Of a stretch of DNA of 55,938 nucleotides, positions 27,920 through 37,063 are shown piece by piece. The notes under the pieces are model-generated. The model was not told where the DNA came from. It was given only the letters and a program-made list of their open reading frames with translations, and searched no databases. Position numbers and translations under genes: made by a program. The first letter of the stretch is position 1. Every line of letters begins with the position of its first letter. The stretch comes from an uncultured Bacteroidales bacterium (lineage in GTDB: Bacteria; Bacteroidota; Bacteroidia; Bacteroidales; Bacteroidaceae), in assembly GCA_902798685.1 (NCBI GenBank), contig CADBXO010000007.1, positions 1 through 55,938 on the forward strand. The letters run 5' to 3'.

Positions 27920-29818
27920 GTGGATAGAAGAACTTATATCGGCCTTATATTGATAAGCATCCTCGCAGTAGTAGTGTTGCTTTGGTCCGGAAACAGCCAG
28001 AAGAAAAACGCATCTGCCCGTGCACAGTACGAGCAGAAGATTGATTCCGCCAGAAACGCTGCTCAGGATATTGCCGCCGCCGAAGAGACAACCATCGTGA
28101 TAACCGCTCAGCAGGATTCACTCTCACCTCTCTTCCCCGCCATGAACGGAACCGAGAATGTGACAATCCTTGACAACGGACTCGTCAAGATAGGCATCTC
28201 ATCAAAAGGTGCCGCCCCCTGCTTTGCACAGCTCAGCAACTACAATGACCAGCAGGGCCGCAGCGTGACACTGTTCAACCAGAACGAGATAAGCCTCAAC
28301 TTCAAGATTGACGGCAAAAACCAGAACATACAGAGCCGCAACCTCTACTTTGAGACAATCGGTAACGGCAGCAACTCCGTGACCATGCGTCTCAACACCA
28401 ACGGTTACGGTCATCTGGATTTCATCTATACCCTGCTGCCAGAGAGTTACATGCTCAACCTTGACATCAAGGCTGACGGAATGGAGAACTTCTTCTCATC
28501 CAACCTCAAGACACTTGCAGTTGACTGGATACAGAACCTTCGCCAGCAGGAGAAGGGATTTGAGTTCGAGCAGCGTTACACCACCCTCACCTACAAGCGT
28601 GCCGACAAGATGAAGGCCAAGGTGCTGAACGTGGCGCCCGCATCGGCCAAGTCACGCAAAGCCTCCAACAAGACCATCGAGGAGCCGCTTGACTGGGTTG
28701 CATACAAGAACCAGTTCTTCTCATGCATAATGATTGCGTCCGATACATACGCCCAGAACGCCGAACTGTCCGGTATCTCATACCTCAAGGGTCAGGGTTA
28801 CATGAAGAAACTCATGGCCAAGACCAACGTATCATTTGACCCCGAGGGAAGCAACCCCACACAGTTCCAGTTCTACATCGGACCTAACGATTACAGGATA
28901 CTCAAGCAGAACAGCAAACTGTCCAACAGCGACCACAAGATACGTCTCAACCGTGTCATCGACCTGGGTTGGCCTATAGTACGCGAGATCAACCGTTATC
29001 TCATCATACCTCTGTTCAACCTGCTCTCCAAGTGGAACCTGAACATGGGTCTGGTAATCCTGCTCATGACTCTTATCGTCAAGGCACTGGTATTCCCCGC
29101 ACAAGTCAAGAGTTACATGTCATCGGCCAAGATGCGTGCTCTCAAGCCCTATATCGATGAGGTTAACGCCAAGTATCCCAAACCTGAGGATGCAATGAAG
29201 AAACAGCAGGAGACCATGGCAGTCTACAGCAAATACGGTGTAAGCCCCATGGGCGGATGCCTGCCTTCACTGGTACAGATGCCTGTCTGGATGGCTTTCT
29301 TCTTCTTTGTTCCCAATGCCATCGAGCTGCGTCAGCAGAGTTTCCTCTGGGCAACTGACCTGACCGGTTTTGACGACCTGATCAGCTGGGGTACAAACAT
29401 ACCTCTCATAGGTAACCACCTTAGTATATTCTGCCTTCTGTTCTGTCTTACCAATATCATCAACACCATCTACTCTATGCAACAGCAGCAGATGGCTCCC
29501 GGACAGGAGGAGAGCATGAAGATGATGAAGTGGATGATGTACCTCATGCCGGTAGTATTCTTCTTCTCATTCAACAACTACTCATCAGGTCTGTGCTACT
29601 ACTACTTCATATCAGGTCTTGTAGGTATCATCACAATGATCTGGCTGCGCCGCTCAACTGATGACAAAGCCATTCTGGCCAAGTTGGAGGCCGATTATGA
29701 AGCCAGCCGCAATGATCCCAGCAAGCGCAAGACCGGCGGCAACAACATGATGGCCCGCCTTGAAGCCTTACAGAAAGAACAGGAAAGACTGCAGAAACAG
29801 CAGCAACAGAAGAGATAA
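27920..29818 (+). CDS. yidC: YidC membrane protein insertase
   Basis: A 632-residue inner-membrane insertase and Sec-associated chaperone. TM1 is at residues 5-23, and a large periplasmic beta-sandwich follows (about 60-350; FAQLSNYNDQQGRSVTLF, YTLLPESYMLNLDI). The conserved insertase core starts at about 375 (NMGLVILLMTLIVKALVFPAQVKSYMSSAKM) and continues through GVSPMGGCLPSLVQMPVWMA and the last TM pair. The C-terminal tail is charged and Gln-rich. The start is GTG. In many Bacteroidales yidC follows pyrG; here a DUF3078 gene is divergent instead. Confidence 0.95.
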   Translation: MDRRTYIGLILISILAVVVLLWSGNSQKKNASARAQYEQKIDSARNAAQDIAAAEETTIVITAQQDSLSPLFPAMNGTENVTILDNGLVKIGISSKGAAPCFAQLSNYNDQQGRSVTLFNQNEISLNFKIDGKNQNIQSRNLYFETIGNGSNSVTMRLNTNGYGHLDFIYTLLPESYMLNLDIKADGMENFFSSNLKTLAVDWIQNLRQQEKGFEFEQRYTTLTYKRADKMKAKVLNVAPASAKSRKASNKTIEEPLDWVAYKNQFFSCIMIASDTYAQNAELSGISYLKGQGYMKKLMAKTNVSFDPEGSNPTQFQFYIGPNDYRILKQNSKLSNSDHKIRLNRVIDLGWPIVREINRYLIIPLFNLLSKWNLNMGLVILLMTLIVKALVFPAQVKSYMSSAKMRALKPYIDEVNAKYPKPEDAMKKQQETMAVYSKYGVSPMGGCLPSLVQMPVWMAFFFFVPNAIELRQQSFLWATDLTGFDDLISWGTNIPLIGNHLSIFCLLFCLTNIINTIYSMQQQQMAPGQEESMKMMKWMMYLMPVVFFFSFNNYSSGLCYYYFISGLVGIITMIWLRRSTDDKAILAKLEADYEASRNDPSKRKTGGNNMMARLEALQKEQERLQKQQQQKR

Positions 29819-29824
29819 ACAGAA

Positions 29825-29852
29825 AAGGCTCCGCAATTGCGAAGCCTTTTTT
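29825..29852. terminator. Rho-independent terminator between yidC and an AraC gene
   Basis: AAGGCT and AGCCTT arms enclose a CGCAATTGCG core (one mismatch) followed by TTTTTT at 29847-29852. It ends yidC. The hairpin directly abuts the stop of the convergent AraC gene at 29851 and is probably used from both sides. Confidence 0.75.
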
Positions 29853-31080
29853 ATTTATTCCTTTCCAGCCATTGGGTTGGCGTCTCGTTGTAGAACAGCT
29901 TGAAATACCGGTAGAACGTCTGGATAGAACCGCATCCGCACTGCATTGCGATATTCTGGATGACGATATCGTCCTTAGGCATATTCTTCATCATCTCAAC
30001 CGCATAATCAAGTCTGAAACGGTTTACGTAATCAGAGAAATTGCATCCCTTGGCATCCTTGATTGCCTTTGAGGCGTAAGTACGGTTGGTACCCACCTTC
30101 TCACAAAGGGAAATAAGTGACAGGTCAGGCTGCAGGAACAGATTGTCATTAAGCATGGCGTGGTCAATCTTCTCCATAAGCGTAGAGGGAACCGGCTCCT
30201 CCTTCTTGGCCATGGTTACAGGCACTTTGGACTGACCGGTAATACCCGGGCTGACTCTCACTACAGGTCTGACAGGAACTTCCGGCTCATCAGTCAGCAC
30301 ATGTATCTCCTCTGCAGAGATCTCCAGCTTCATCACATATGATACTATCAGCGCCACCATGATAACCTGACCTGTAACGGCAATCACCACCAGCAGGATA
30401 TGATCCGTACTCTCAGGGATTGGTATCGCAGACATAATCATACCGGTAACCACAACCAGAATCGTCATTACGTGTATTCCGCGCATCTTGATTGAATTAC
30501 CCGGCGTATATGAGGTACTGTATTTGTCCAGCATTCTGGTGTATGTATTCAGGCGGAACTCACCGTATATCATGACAATGATACCCTGTGCCGGCATAAA
30601 CACGGTGAATATCTCCTTAGCAACCAGCACCATCCATGTATATGCCACCGATGCCTCCATCTGAATGTTCTGTCCAAGAATCTCATTGCAGATATAGGCG
30701 TGACGCTCATCGCTGTTCAAAAGGATCTGGGCCGATACAAGCAGAGCTGCGTATATGATGGACGGCATAAACACAGCGACATTCAAAGCCGGACGGCGCC
30801 TGATATCTGTCAGGCAGTTCACGAATACATAATAAAGAGGTGCACAGAACGGAGTGATCAGACAATACAGGAAATCAAATCCCCATGAATATCTCGCTGC
30901 GAGATTGAGATTGTAGAACTGCGCATATGACAACATGCTGACAGCCACCACAACCAGCATCACGGACATGGATCTCCTTGTCCTTAAAGAGCACTTACCT
31001 TTTATATTAAGGACTCCGACGGCAATCAGCATCGCCACCGAAGGAAGTGAAAACAGTATGTATATTATTGTTTGAGCCAT
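29851..31080 (-). CDS. Membrane-anchored AraC-family regulator
   Basis: A 409-residue protein with about seven N-terminal hydrophobic segments (residues 5-230), a linker rich in Val and Pro (VPVRPVVRVSP), and a C-terminal AraC double helix-turn-helix (CEKVGTNRTYASKAI, then IQNIAMQCGCGSIQTFYRYFKLFYNETPTQWL). Its start overlaps the end of the upstream S9 peptidase gene by 16 bases, so the two are one transcript and probably functionally linked. A tethered sensor reacting to peptide or envelope state is a reasonable inference. Confidence 0.85.
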   Translation of the reverse strand: MAQTIIYILFSLPSVAMLIAVGVLNIKGKCSLRTRRSMSVMLVVVAVSMLSYAQFYNLNLAARYSWGFDFLYCLITPFCAPLYYVFVNCLTDIRRRPALNVAVFMPSIIYAALLVSAQILLNSDERHAYICNEILGQNIQMEASVAYTWMVLVAKEIFTVFMPAQGIIVMIYGEFRLNTYTRMLDKYSTSYTPGNSIKMRGIHVMTILVVVTGMIMSAIPIPESTDHILLVVIAVTGQVIMVALIVSYVMKLEISAEEIHVLTDEPEVPVRPVVRVSPGITGQSKVPVTMAKKEEPVPSTLMEKIDHAMLNDNLFLQPDLSLISLCEKVGTNRTYASKAIKDAKGCNFSDYVNRFRLDYAVEMMKNMPKDDIVIQNIAMQCGCGSIQTFYRYFKLFYNETPTQWLERNK

Positions 31081-33182
31081 TTGTCAAGCCAAGCAAAATA
31101 AGTTCTCTGCCACAGCACTCCGTTCTGAGGTTTCAGGACCCAGTGGTTCTCATCCGGGAACAGCAGAAGTTCTGCAGGCACGCCTCTCAGACGGGCTGCC
31201 TGGAAGGCAGATACAGCCTGCGAGTATAGGATACGGTAATCCTTCTCTCCGTGAATGCAGAGAATAGGAGTATCCCACTTATCGGCAAACAGATGCGGTG
31301 ATGTGGCGTATGTGCTCTCGGTCACCTTGTTCTTATCCCAGAACGGGCCGCCCAGATCCCACTGGGGGAACCACATCTCCTCTGTCTCCAGATACTGCTG
31401 CTCCAGGTTGAATATACCGTCATGTGCAATGAAGCACTTGAAACGTCCCTCATGATGTCCTGCCAGCCAGTATACTGAATAGCCGCCGAAACTTGCACCT
31501 ACGCAGCCCAGACGGTCCTTATCCACATAAGACTCCTTGCTGATGTCATCGATGGCTGACAGCAGGTCCTTCATGCACTGACCGCCGTAATCACCGCTAA
31601 TATCCTCAAGCCACTTCTTGCCGAATCCCGGCAGACCGCGACGGTTCGGGGCAACCACGATATATCCCTGGGCTGCCATGATACGGAAGTTCCAGCGATA
31701 ACTCCAGAACTGTGAAACCATGCTCTGTGGACCACCCTCACAGAACAATATCGTAGGATATTTCTTTGTCTCGTCAAAGTTTGGCGGGAATACCACCCAT
31801 GTCAACATATCCTTACCGTCGGTAGTCTTGACCGCACGGGCCTCAACCTTGATATTCTCCAGTTGTGAGAAAATATGACCGTTCTCATTAGTCAGTTTGG
31901 CTGCAAGACCACGCTTGATATCTACACCGTAGATCTCAGTAGCCGTTCTCATTGACTGACGGGTTACTATCAGGCGGTTATTGTTACCCAATGCCAGTGA
32001 ATTGTAGTCACATGCATCGGTATTGATCGGAATTACGTTTCCCTGCATATCAGCCGAGAACAGTGACATACAACCCTGCCATGAGCCGATGAAATAGAAG
32101 TAGTTCCTGTCACCCGCCCAGATATAATCATCTACGTTGCTCTCAAAGCTCTCGGTAACGAACTTCTTGCTGCCGTCCTTGAGATCCATCACATAAAGAC
32201 GGTTGATATCACTCTCATAACCGTCACGCTCCATGCTCTGCCATGCAATGTAACGGCCGTCGGCGCTGAACTTGGGGTTGGTGTCGTAACCCATGTTGAG
32301 ATCATTGGTTCCCGGCAGCTTGCACAGGTTCTTTGTCTCAGCGGTCTTTATGTCGTAGAGGTAAATGTCCGAATCAGTGCTCTTGGTATACTCTGAACCG
32401 GCTTTCTTGCGGCAGGTATATGCAACGCTCTGGCCGTCAGGACTCCACGCGAACTGCTCGATACCGCCGAACGGCAGCATGGGGCTCTCATAAGGCTCAC
32501 CCTCCAGAAGGTCTGTGCTCTTATCGGCCACCTTCTTACCGTCAAACGCAGCCACATAGGGATGCGGAAGTGTTGTAACCCATGTATCCCAGTGACGGAA
32601 CATCAGGTCATCGGCTATCATACCGCTTGCCTTTGGCAGATCCTCATACTGTTTCTCCTTTACCAGCGGATTGGGTACGCTCATTATCATGAGTACGTTC
32701 TTCAGGTCCGGTGAGAAGAGGAAACCCTCCACATCCTTGTCCATGAAAGAGAGCTGCTTGCGGTGCTTACCGTTGGCATCCATGCTGAAAATCTGCTGCA
32801 CGCCCTTGCTGGATGAAAGGAATGCTATATGATCGTTGTCAATCCATGCGGGACTGTGCTCTGACTTTGCGGTCCTGGTCAGAAGTCTGCCATTCCCACC
32901 GTTATCATCCATTACGCAGATGACCGTGTGACTTGCATTCTCCTCAACACTGTAATATGAAACCTGATACGCTATCTTGGTACCATCGGGTGAAACGGCC
33001 ACTCCGCCTATGCGTCCCATAGCCCACAAAACCTCAGGGGTCAAACGTCCGTCTTCAATCCGGATATTGCTCTTTCCGATGTTTACCTTACTTTCCTGGT
33101 TCTTGTTTGTCATACTGAAAATGGCAGCTGTGACGGCTGCCGCAAGCACAATGCCTATCAAGGCAATACGTCTTTCACTCAT
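31065..33182 (-). CDS. S9-family prolyl oligopeptidase-like serine peptidase
   Basis: A 705-residue peptidase with an N-terminal signal anchor (about residues 7-24). A beta-propeller of WD40/TolB-like repeats follows (GGVAVSPDGTKIAYQV, HSPAWIDNDHIAFL, GIEQFAWSPDGQSVAYT). The C-terminal catalytic domain carries the nucleophile GASFGGYS with Ser564, a triad Asp near GEKDYRIL (about 645) and His680 in DENHWV. It should trim oligopeptides in the periplasm, as dipeptidyl-peptidase relatives do. It is the first gene of a two-gene unit with a membrane-bound AraC regulator. Confidence 0.88.
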   Translation of the reverse strand: MSERRIALIGIVLAAAVTAAIFSMTNKNQESKVNIGKSNIRIEDGRLTPEVLWAMGRIGGVAVSPDGTKIAYQVSYYSVEENASHTVICVMDDNGGNGRLLTRTAKSEHSPAWIDNDHIAFLSSSKGVQQIFSMDANGKHRKQLSFMDKDVEGFLFSPDLKNVLMIMSVPNPLVKEKQYEDLPKASGMIADDLMFRHWDTWVTTLPHPYVAAFDGKKVADKSTDLLEGEPYESPMLPFGGIEQFAWSPDGQSVAYTCRKKAGSEYTKSTDSDIYLYDIKTAETKNLCKLPGTNDLNMGYDTNPKFSADGRYIAWQSMERDGYESDINRLYVMDLKDGSKKFVTESFESNVDDYIWAGDRNYFYFIGSWQGCMSLFSADMQGNVIPINTDACDYNSLALGNNNRLIVTRQSMRTATEIYGVDIKRGLAAKLTNENGHIFSQLENIKVEARAVKTTDGKDMLTWVVFPPNFDETKKYPTILFCEGGPQSMVSQFWSYRWNFRIMAAQGYIVVAPNRRGLPGFGKKWLEDISGDYGGQCMKDLLSAIDDISKESYVDKDRLGCVGASFGGYSVYWLAGHHEGRFKCFIAHDGIFNLEQQYLETEEMWFPQWDLGGPFWDKNKVTESTYATSPHLFADKWDTPILCIHGEKDYRILYSQAVSAFQAARLRGVPAELLLFPDENHWVLKPQNGVLWQRTYFAWLDKWLKQ

Positions 33183-33204
33183 CTGTTTATGGTTAATTAT
33201 AATG

Positions 33205-33257
33205 CGAATATATCATTTATTCTTGATAAACCGATAAGTGATTTTTGATTATCTTCG
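33205..33257. promoter_or_regulatory. Divergent promoters of the S9 peptidase and dsbD-like gene
   Basis: TATATTCG reads leftward (plus 33205-33212), 22 bases before the peptidase ATG at 33182. TATCTTCG reads rightward at 33250-33257, 17 bases before the ATG at 33275. Confidence 0.5.
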
Positions 33258-33274
33258 CGCAAACATTGAAAAAT

Positions 33275-35152
33275 ATGACCCTGATACTTACAATCATACT
33301 GGCCTTTCTCCAGGCTTTGCCTTTCGGTTCCAACACCAAACCTGTGGTCTCATCACACCGTATGGAACAACTTGCAGCCGATACTGTCCGTCTCTCATTC
33401 GAGCTCAGGATATCAGACCGATGGCACGTCTATTCAACCGCACTCCCAGAAGGAGGCCCCATCAGTGCCGAACTCACATTCGATGAATCACAGGGCGTAA
33501 CGCCTGTATCAGAGCTCAAGTTCAACGGCACAGAGAAAGAACTCTTTGATCCGATGTTCAACATGAGCGTGCGATATTTCGAGAAAGAAGTCACTTTCTT
33601 TCAGGATTTTGCAACCTCACCGGGTTGGTCAATGGAGGGTGCCTTAACCTACGGAGCCTGCGATGACCTGACATGCCTGCCTCCGCAGAGGATAGAATTT
33701 ATCCATGCCGATGCACCCGAGACCGCACCAGCCGCATTTGAAAATGAAGAAGGCATTGATGAGATTGAAGGATTTGACAACCTGCTCTGGGCACCCGTAA
33801 CCTACACCGATGCCAATGCAGTAACCGGCGGCGGCAGCCTCTGGGGACTCTTCCTTACCAGCTTCATAGGCGGCCTGATTGCGCTGCTAACCCCTTGCGT
33901 CTGGCCCATCATACCCATGACGGTAAGTTTCTTCCTGAAACGCTCACAGGAGCGCCGCAAGGCCATACGGGACGCCATAATCTACGGACTCTCCATCATT
34001 GCGGTCTATGTAGCGCTGGCACTTGTCATAACGCTCATATTCGGCGCCAACGCGCTCAATGCTCTGGCCACAAACGCCTTTGTGAACATACTCTTCTTCC
34101 TGATACTGGTAGCGTTTGCCCTCTCCTTCTTCGGAGTCTTTGAGATATCCCTGCCCTCACGCTGGAGCACCGGAACTGACCGCAAGTCTTCATCGGCCGC
34201 AGGTCTGGGAGGCATATTCTTCATGGCGCTCACCCTGACAATCGTATCATTCTCATGCACCGGCCCCATAATAGGTTTCCTGCTTGTTGATGCAGCATCC
34301 ACCGGCAGCATCCTGGCCCCCACGGTGGGAATGCTGGGATTCTCAGTGGCAATGGCCATACCCTTCACCCTATTCGCAATGTTCCCGGGATGGCTCAAAT
34401 CCATGCCCAAATCCGGAGGCTGGATGGACCGTGTAAAGGTTACTCTGGGAGTGATAGAACTGGCATTTTCGCTCAAGTTCCTCTCTGTAGCCGACATGGC
34501 TTACGGCAAGGGACTCCTGCCCCGTGACCTCTTTATACTCCTGTGGATACTCATGGCCCTGTTCCTGGGCATATATCTGATACGTCACCGTTCAGGCAAG
34601 GCAGGACTTGCAGCAGGTCTGGCTTCACTGGCATTCGCAGCCTGGCTGGTACCCGGTCTGTGGGGAGCGCCGCTCAAGGCTATCAGCGCATTCACTCCGC
34701 CCATGAGCACCCAGAAATTCGGCCATAACGACCAGACAGTAGAACCGCAGTTCACTGATTACAGCGAGGCCATAATAGCCGCTGAGATAAGCGGCAAGCC
34801 TATTCTGGTAGACTTTACAGGTTACGGCTGCGTGAACTGCCGCAAGATGGAGGCAGCAGTCTGGACTGATCCGCGTGTATCGGAAGTGATAAAGAAGAAA
34901 TACATCCTGGTATCCCTGTTCGTAGATGACAAGACTCCGCTCCCCAAAAGCTGGAAGGTAACGGAGAACGGAACAAAGGTCAAGATACGTACAGTCGGTG
35001 ATAAATGGAGCCTGCTGCAGCGTCACAAGTTTGGCGCAAACGCACAGCCCTTCTACGTAATCATCAACGCAAAAGGAGAACTCTTAAGAGGCCCCTACAC
35101 CTTTGATCCGGATGTGGAGCACTTCCTCAAGTTTATTTCTTCTCCCTTTTGA
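33275..35152 (+). CDS. dsbD: DsbD-type thiol:disulfide interchange protein
   Basis: A 625-residue membrane reductase that moves electrons from cytoplasmic thioredoxin to periplasmic substrates. The N-terminal periplasmic domain has a Cys pair CDDLTC (129 and 134). The central membrane domain has about eight segments with the two redox Cys in LLTPCVWPIIP and SFSCTGPIIG. The C-terminal thioredoxin-like domain has CVNC (519-522) in FTGYGCVNCRKMEAAVW. The frame is open from an ATG at 33245, but the -7 box at 33250-33257 rules that start out. Its 3' end overlaps the convergent flavin-reductase gene by 20 bases. Confidence 0.92.
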   Translation: MTLILTIILAFLQALPFGSNTKPVVSSHRMEQLAADTVRLSFELRISDRWHVYSTALPEGGPISAELTFDESQGVTPVSELKFNGTEKELFDPMFNMSVRYFEKEVTFFQDFATSPGWSMEGALTYGACDDLTCLPPQRIEFIHADAPETAPAAFENEEGIDEIEGFDNLLWAPVTYTDANAVTGGGSLWGLFLTSFIGGLIALLTPCVWPIIPMTVSFFLKRSQERRKAIRDAIIYGLSIIAVYVALALVITLIFGANALNALATNAFVNILFFLILVAFALSFFGVFEISLPSRWSTGTDRKSSSAAGLGGIFFMALTLTIVSFSCTGPIIGFLLVDAASTGSILAPTVGMLGFSVAMAIPFTLFAMFPGWLKSMPKSGGWMDRVKVTLGVIELAFSLKFLSVADMAYGKGLLPRDLFILLWILMALFLGIYLIRHRSGKAGLAAGLASLAFAAWLVPGLWGAPLKAISAFTPPMSTQKFGHNDQTVEPQFTDYSEAIIAAEISGKPILVDFTGYGCVNCRKMEAAVWTDPRVSEVIKKKYILVSLFVDDKTPLPKSWKVTENGTKVKIRTVGDKWSLLQRHKFGANAQPFYVIINAKGELLRGPYTFDPDVEHFLKFISSPF

Positions 35153-35717
35153 TTACCTTCTTTTTCCTGACTGACCAGCCAAAGAAACCGGTCGGATTGG
35201 AGACATCGAAATACTCGCCGTGGGTATATGCGATCAGATTCATCGCAGCCATGTCGAGCTTATCATCCTTGTCAATATATTTCGCATCGACAATAACATT
35301 CACGACTTCAGCCAGGAACATATCGTGAGATCCCAGAGGTTTGATGTCAACCACCTTGCATTCAATTGAAACCGGAGCCTCCTCAACAATGGGAGCAGCA
35401 ACAATCTCAGCCTTTCCTGGAGTAAGGCCGGCCTCCTTGAACTTATCCATGTCACGGCCGGAACGGACTCCGCAGAAATCAGTTGCACGAGCCAACTCCT
35501 TATTAGTCAAATTGATGACAAAGCAGCCGTTACGTTTGATTATATCGTATGAATAACGCTCCGGACGGATTGAAACGTAACACATGGGAGGATTGCTGCA
35601 AACAGTTCCTGTCCATGAGGCTGTCATGACATTGTACTCTTCGGGGGTTGCGCCGCAGCTCACCAAAACTGCCGGCAGCGGGTAGATCATAGTACCCGGC
35701 TTGTAACTCTTTTTCAT
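35133..35717 (-). CDS. Flavin reductase-like FMN-binding protein
   Basis: A 194-residue protein of the flavin reductase-like split-barrel family. The recognisable blocks are PLPAVLVSCGATPEEYNVMTASW, SNPPMCYVSIRPERYSYDII and the downstream GSHDMFLAEVVNV. The family binds FMN and reduces it or passes electrons to a partner, but the partner here is unknown. It overlaps the upstream RluA-type gene by 4 bases, and its C-terminus is basic (RKKKVIKREKK). Confidence 0.85.
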   Translation of the reverse strand: MKKSYKPGTMIYPLPAVLVSCGATPEEYNVMTASWTGTVCSNPPMCYVSIRPERYSYDIIKRNGCFVINLTNKELARATDFCGVRSGRDMDKFKEAGLTPGKAEIVAAPIVEEAPVSIECKVVDIKPLGSHDMFLAEVVNVIVDAKYIDKDDKLDMAAMNLIAYTHGEYFDVSNPTGFFGWSVRKKKVIKREKK

Positions 35718-36619
35718 TTATCTGGAGAAGTCAGTTTTCTGAATACCGTGGGAGTTGGAAGTGAGAAACGCATCAGCTCGCCTGTAACCGGATGGATGAA
35801 TGCAAGACGGTAGTTGTGCAGCATGAGACGGCGGGCCGGATTGGTCTCGGCACCGTATTTCATATCACCTGCAATGGGACATCCCATCTCTGACATATGG
35901 ACCCTGATCTGATTCTTCTTTCCGGTAAAGATCTCGACATCCACAAGAGCGTAACGTCCGCGGGTCTGCAGCACACGGTAATGCGTGATTGCCAGACGGC
36001 CGTTCTCCTCATCATTGGTTGAGAACACCTGCATACGGTCATTCTGGGTAAGCAGACTCTCAATTGTATCCTCCTGCTTGGGCGGGATATTCTCAGTCAC
36101 GCATACATACTTGCGCTCCTTTACATAGAAATCCCAGTTTGAACGCATCTCAAGCATCATATCCTGATCTTTCGAGAAGAGCAGGATGCCTGATGTATAC
36201 TGGTCCAGACGGTGGCAGACATAGAGTTCAGCCTCAGGATTGGTATGGCGCACGTAATCACGCATTATATGGAAGGCGTTCTTTTCACGGGCATTGTCAT
36301 TGGCTACAGAGAGCAGGCCCGAAGCCTTCTCAATCACAAGCATATACTTGTCTTCATACAGAACCTTTACCTGGGGATTGTTGAACTGATAGAATGAACG
36401 GCCGAAATTTACCTCAACTACATCACCGGGCATAAGCGGAGTATCAAACTGAGTCACGGCCGATCCCTTGATTGCCACATGCTTGTACTTAAGCATGGAC
36501 TTGACCTCAGTACGGCTCAAATTTGACAATGTCTGTATAAGGAAAGGAAGCAGAGTAGTCTCCTCTGCCACCTTATATGATTTAATATTATCTGCCGTGT
36601 ATAGCCTTCTGGTACCCAT
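35714..36619 (-). CDS. RluA-family RNA pseudouridine synthase
   Basis: A 301-residue enzyme that isomerises uridine to pseudouridine in rRNA or tRNA. The N-terminal part (LPFLIQTLSNLSRTEVKSMLKYKHVAI, about 23-49) is a divergent S4-like RNA-binding domain. The catalytic motif HRLDQYTSGILLF is at 136-148 with Asp139 as the conserved catalytic residue. Another family block is GKKNQIRVHMSEMGCPIAGDMKYG. The precise target position cannot be read from the sequence. It is followed by the flavin reductase gene with a 4-base overlap. A minus-strand -7 box (TAATTTTG, plus 36646-36653) precedes it. Confidence 0.9.
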   Translation of the reverse strand: MGTRRLYTADNIKSYKVAEETTLLPFLIQTLSNLSRTEVKSMLKYKHVAIKGSAVTQFDTPLMPGDVVEVNFGRSFYQFNNPQVKVLYEDKYMLVIEKASGLLSVANDNAREKNAFHIMRDYVRHTNPEAELYVCHRLDQYTSGILLFSKDQDMMLEMRSNWDFYVKERKYVCVTENIPPKQEDTIESLLTQNDRMQVFSTNDEENGRLAITHYRVLQTRGRYALVDVEIFTGKKNQIRVHMSEMGCPIAGDMKYGAETNPARRLMLHNYRLAFIHPVTGELMRFSLPTPTVFRKLTSPDK

Positions 36620-36673
36620 TATATTATATATTACCTATTGCAGCACAAAATTAACAAAAAAACTCCATATCTC

Positions 36674-36704
36674 TTGGAAATAAGAAAACCGGAATATATA
36701 TTTG
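36674..36704 (+). promoter_or_regulatory. Promoter of small transcript 1
   Basis: TTGG at 36674-36677 and TATATTTG at 36697-36704 with a 19-base spacer are an almost ideal Bacteroidota promoter. No plus-strand protein gene follows within 5 kb. Confidence 0.7.
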
Positions 36705-36708
36705 CAAC

Positions 36709-36779
36709 GTGTTTTTCATGGTATTAGATTTTATTTTAAGGGAAGCGGAACTGTGAAGTCCCGCTTCCCTGCTTTTTTA
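36709..36779 (+). ncRNA. Candidate small RNA 1, about 70 nt
   Basis: A consensus promoter ends at 36704 and a strong rho-independent terminator closes the unit: GGGAAGCGG (36740-36748) pairs perfectly with CCGCTTCCC (36761-36769), with an inner ACT-GTGA-AGT hairpin and TTTTTT at 36773-36778. The GTGA loop is a GNRA-type tetraloop. A 12-codon frame, ATG at 36718 to TGA at 36754-36756, lies inside and stops in the hairpin loop; it could be a leader peptide or chance. No known RNA family was recognised. Confidence 0.6.
36740..36778 (+). terminator. Rho-independent terminator of small transcript 1
   Basis: A nine-base-pair perfect GC-rich stem plus an inner 3-bp stem with GTGA loop, followed by T6. 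Confidence 0.8.
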
Positions 36780-36918
36780 TAGTCGTTTACGCGCCTCTTG
36801 AGCCTCGGGTAAATCCGTTTCCCCTATCAAATTCACAAAAGTTGTTCTCAAAACGTAAAAATGTCAAGAATTGCTTCATTTTTTTTAATAATGTAGTGCG
36901 CACGTAAAAAATAACGCT

Positions 36919-36926
36919 TATATTTG
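36919..36926 (+). promoter_or_regulatory. -7 box of small transcript 2
   Basis: TATATTTG is identical to the -7 box of small transcript 1. No clear -33 TTG is seen at the right distance. The heptamer GTAGTGC flanks the box on both sides (36893 and 36926). Confidence 0.5.
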
Positions 36927-36931
36927 TAGTG

Positions 36932-37044
36932 CAAACAAGGAGAGAGAAGATTGGTTGTGAAACCGGTTCATCTAAATTTCAATTATTGGAAAAGGACTAT
37001 TGAGAACGAGAGACCCGCTGTGCAGCGAGTCTCTTGTTTTTTTT
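36932..37044 (+). ncRNA. Candidate small RNA 2, about 110 nt
   Basis: It begins after the TATATTTG box and ends at a terminator (arms AGAGAC 37009-37014 and GTCTCT 37029-37034, inner CGCTG/CAGCG, T8 at 37037-37044). A hairpin GGTT-GTGA-AACC (36953-36964) near its 5' end again has a GTGA tetraloop, extendable by two U-G pairs. There is no open reading frame of useful length. It converges with the AraC gene at 37064. No known RNA family was recognised. Confidence 0.55.
37009..37044 (+). terminator. Rho-independent terminator of small transcript 2
   Basis: An eleven-base-pair stem with one C-A mismatch followed by eight T residues. On the minus strand the T-run is lacking on the correct side, so it acts for rightward transcription. 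Confidence 0.78.
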
Positions 37045-37063
37045 ATTCGGTCCGTAATGTGAT

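Noticed and set aside
33245-33274. Earlier ATG for the DsbD-like protein
   Set aside because: The -7 box at 33250-33257 lies after this ATG, and the later ATG at 33275 gives a better signal sequence.
36709-36779. Attenuator with leader peptide
   Set aside because: A leader-like frame and terminator exist, but no gene follows on the same strand, so attenuation has nothing to control.
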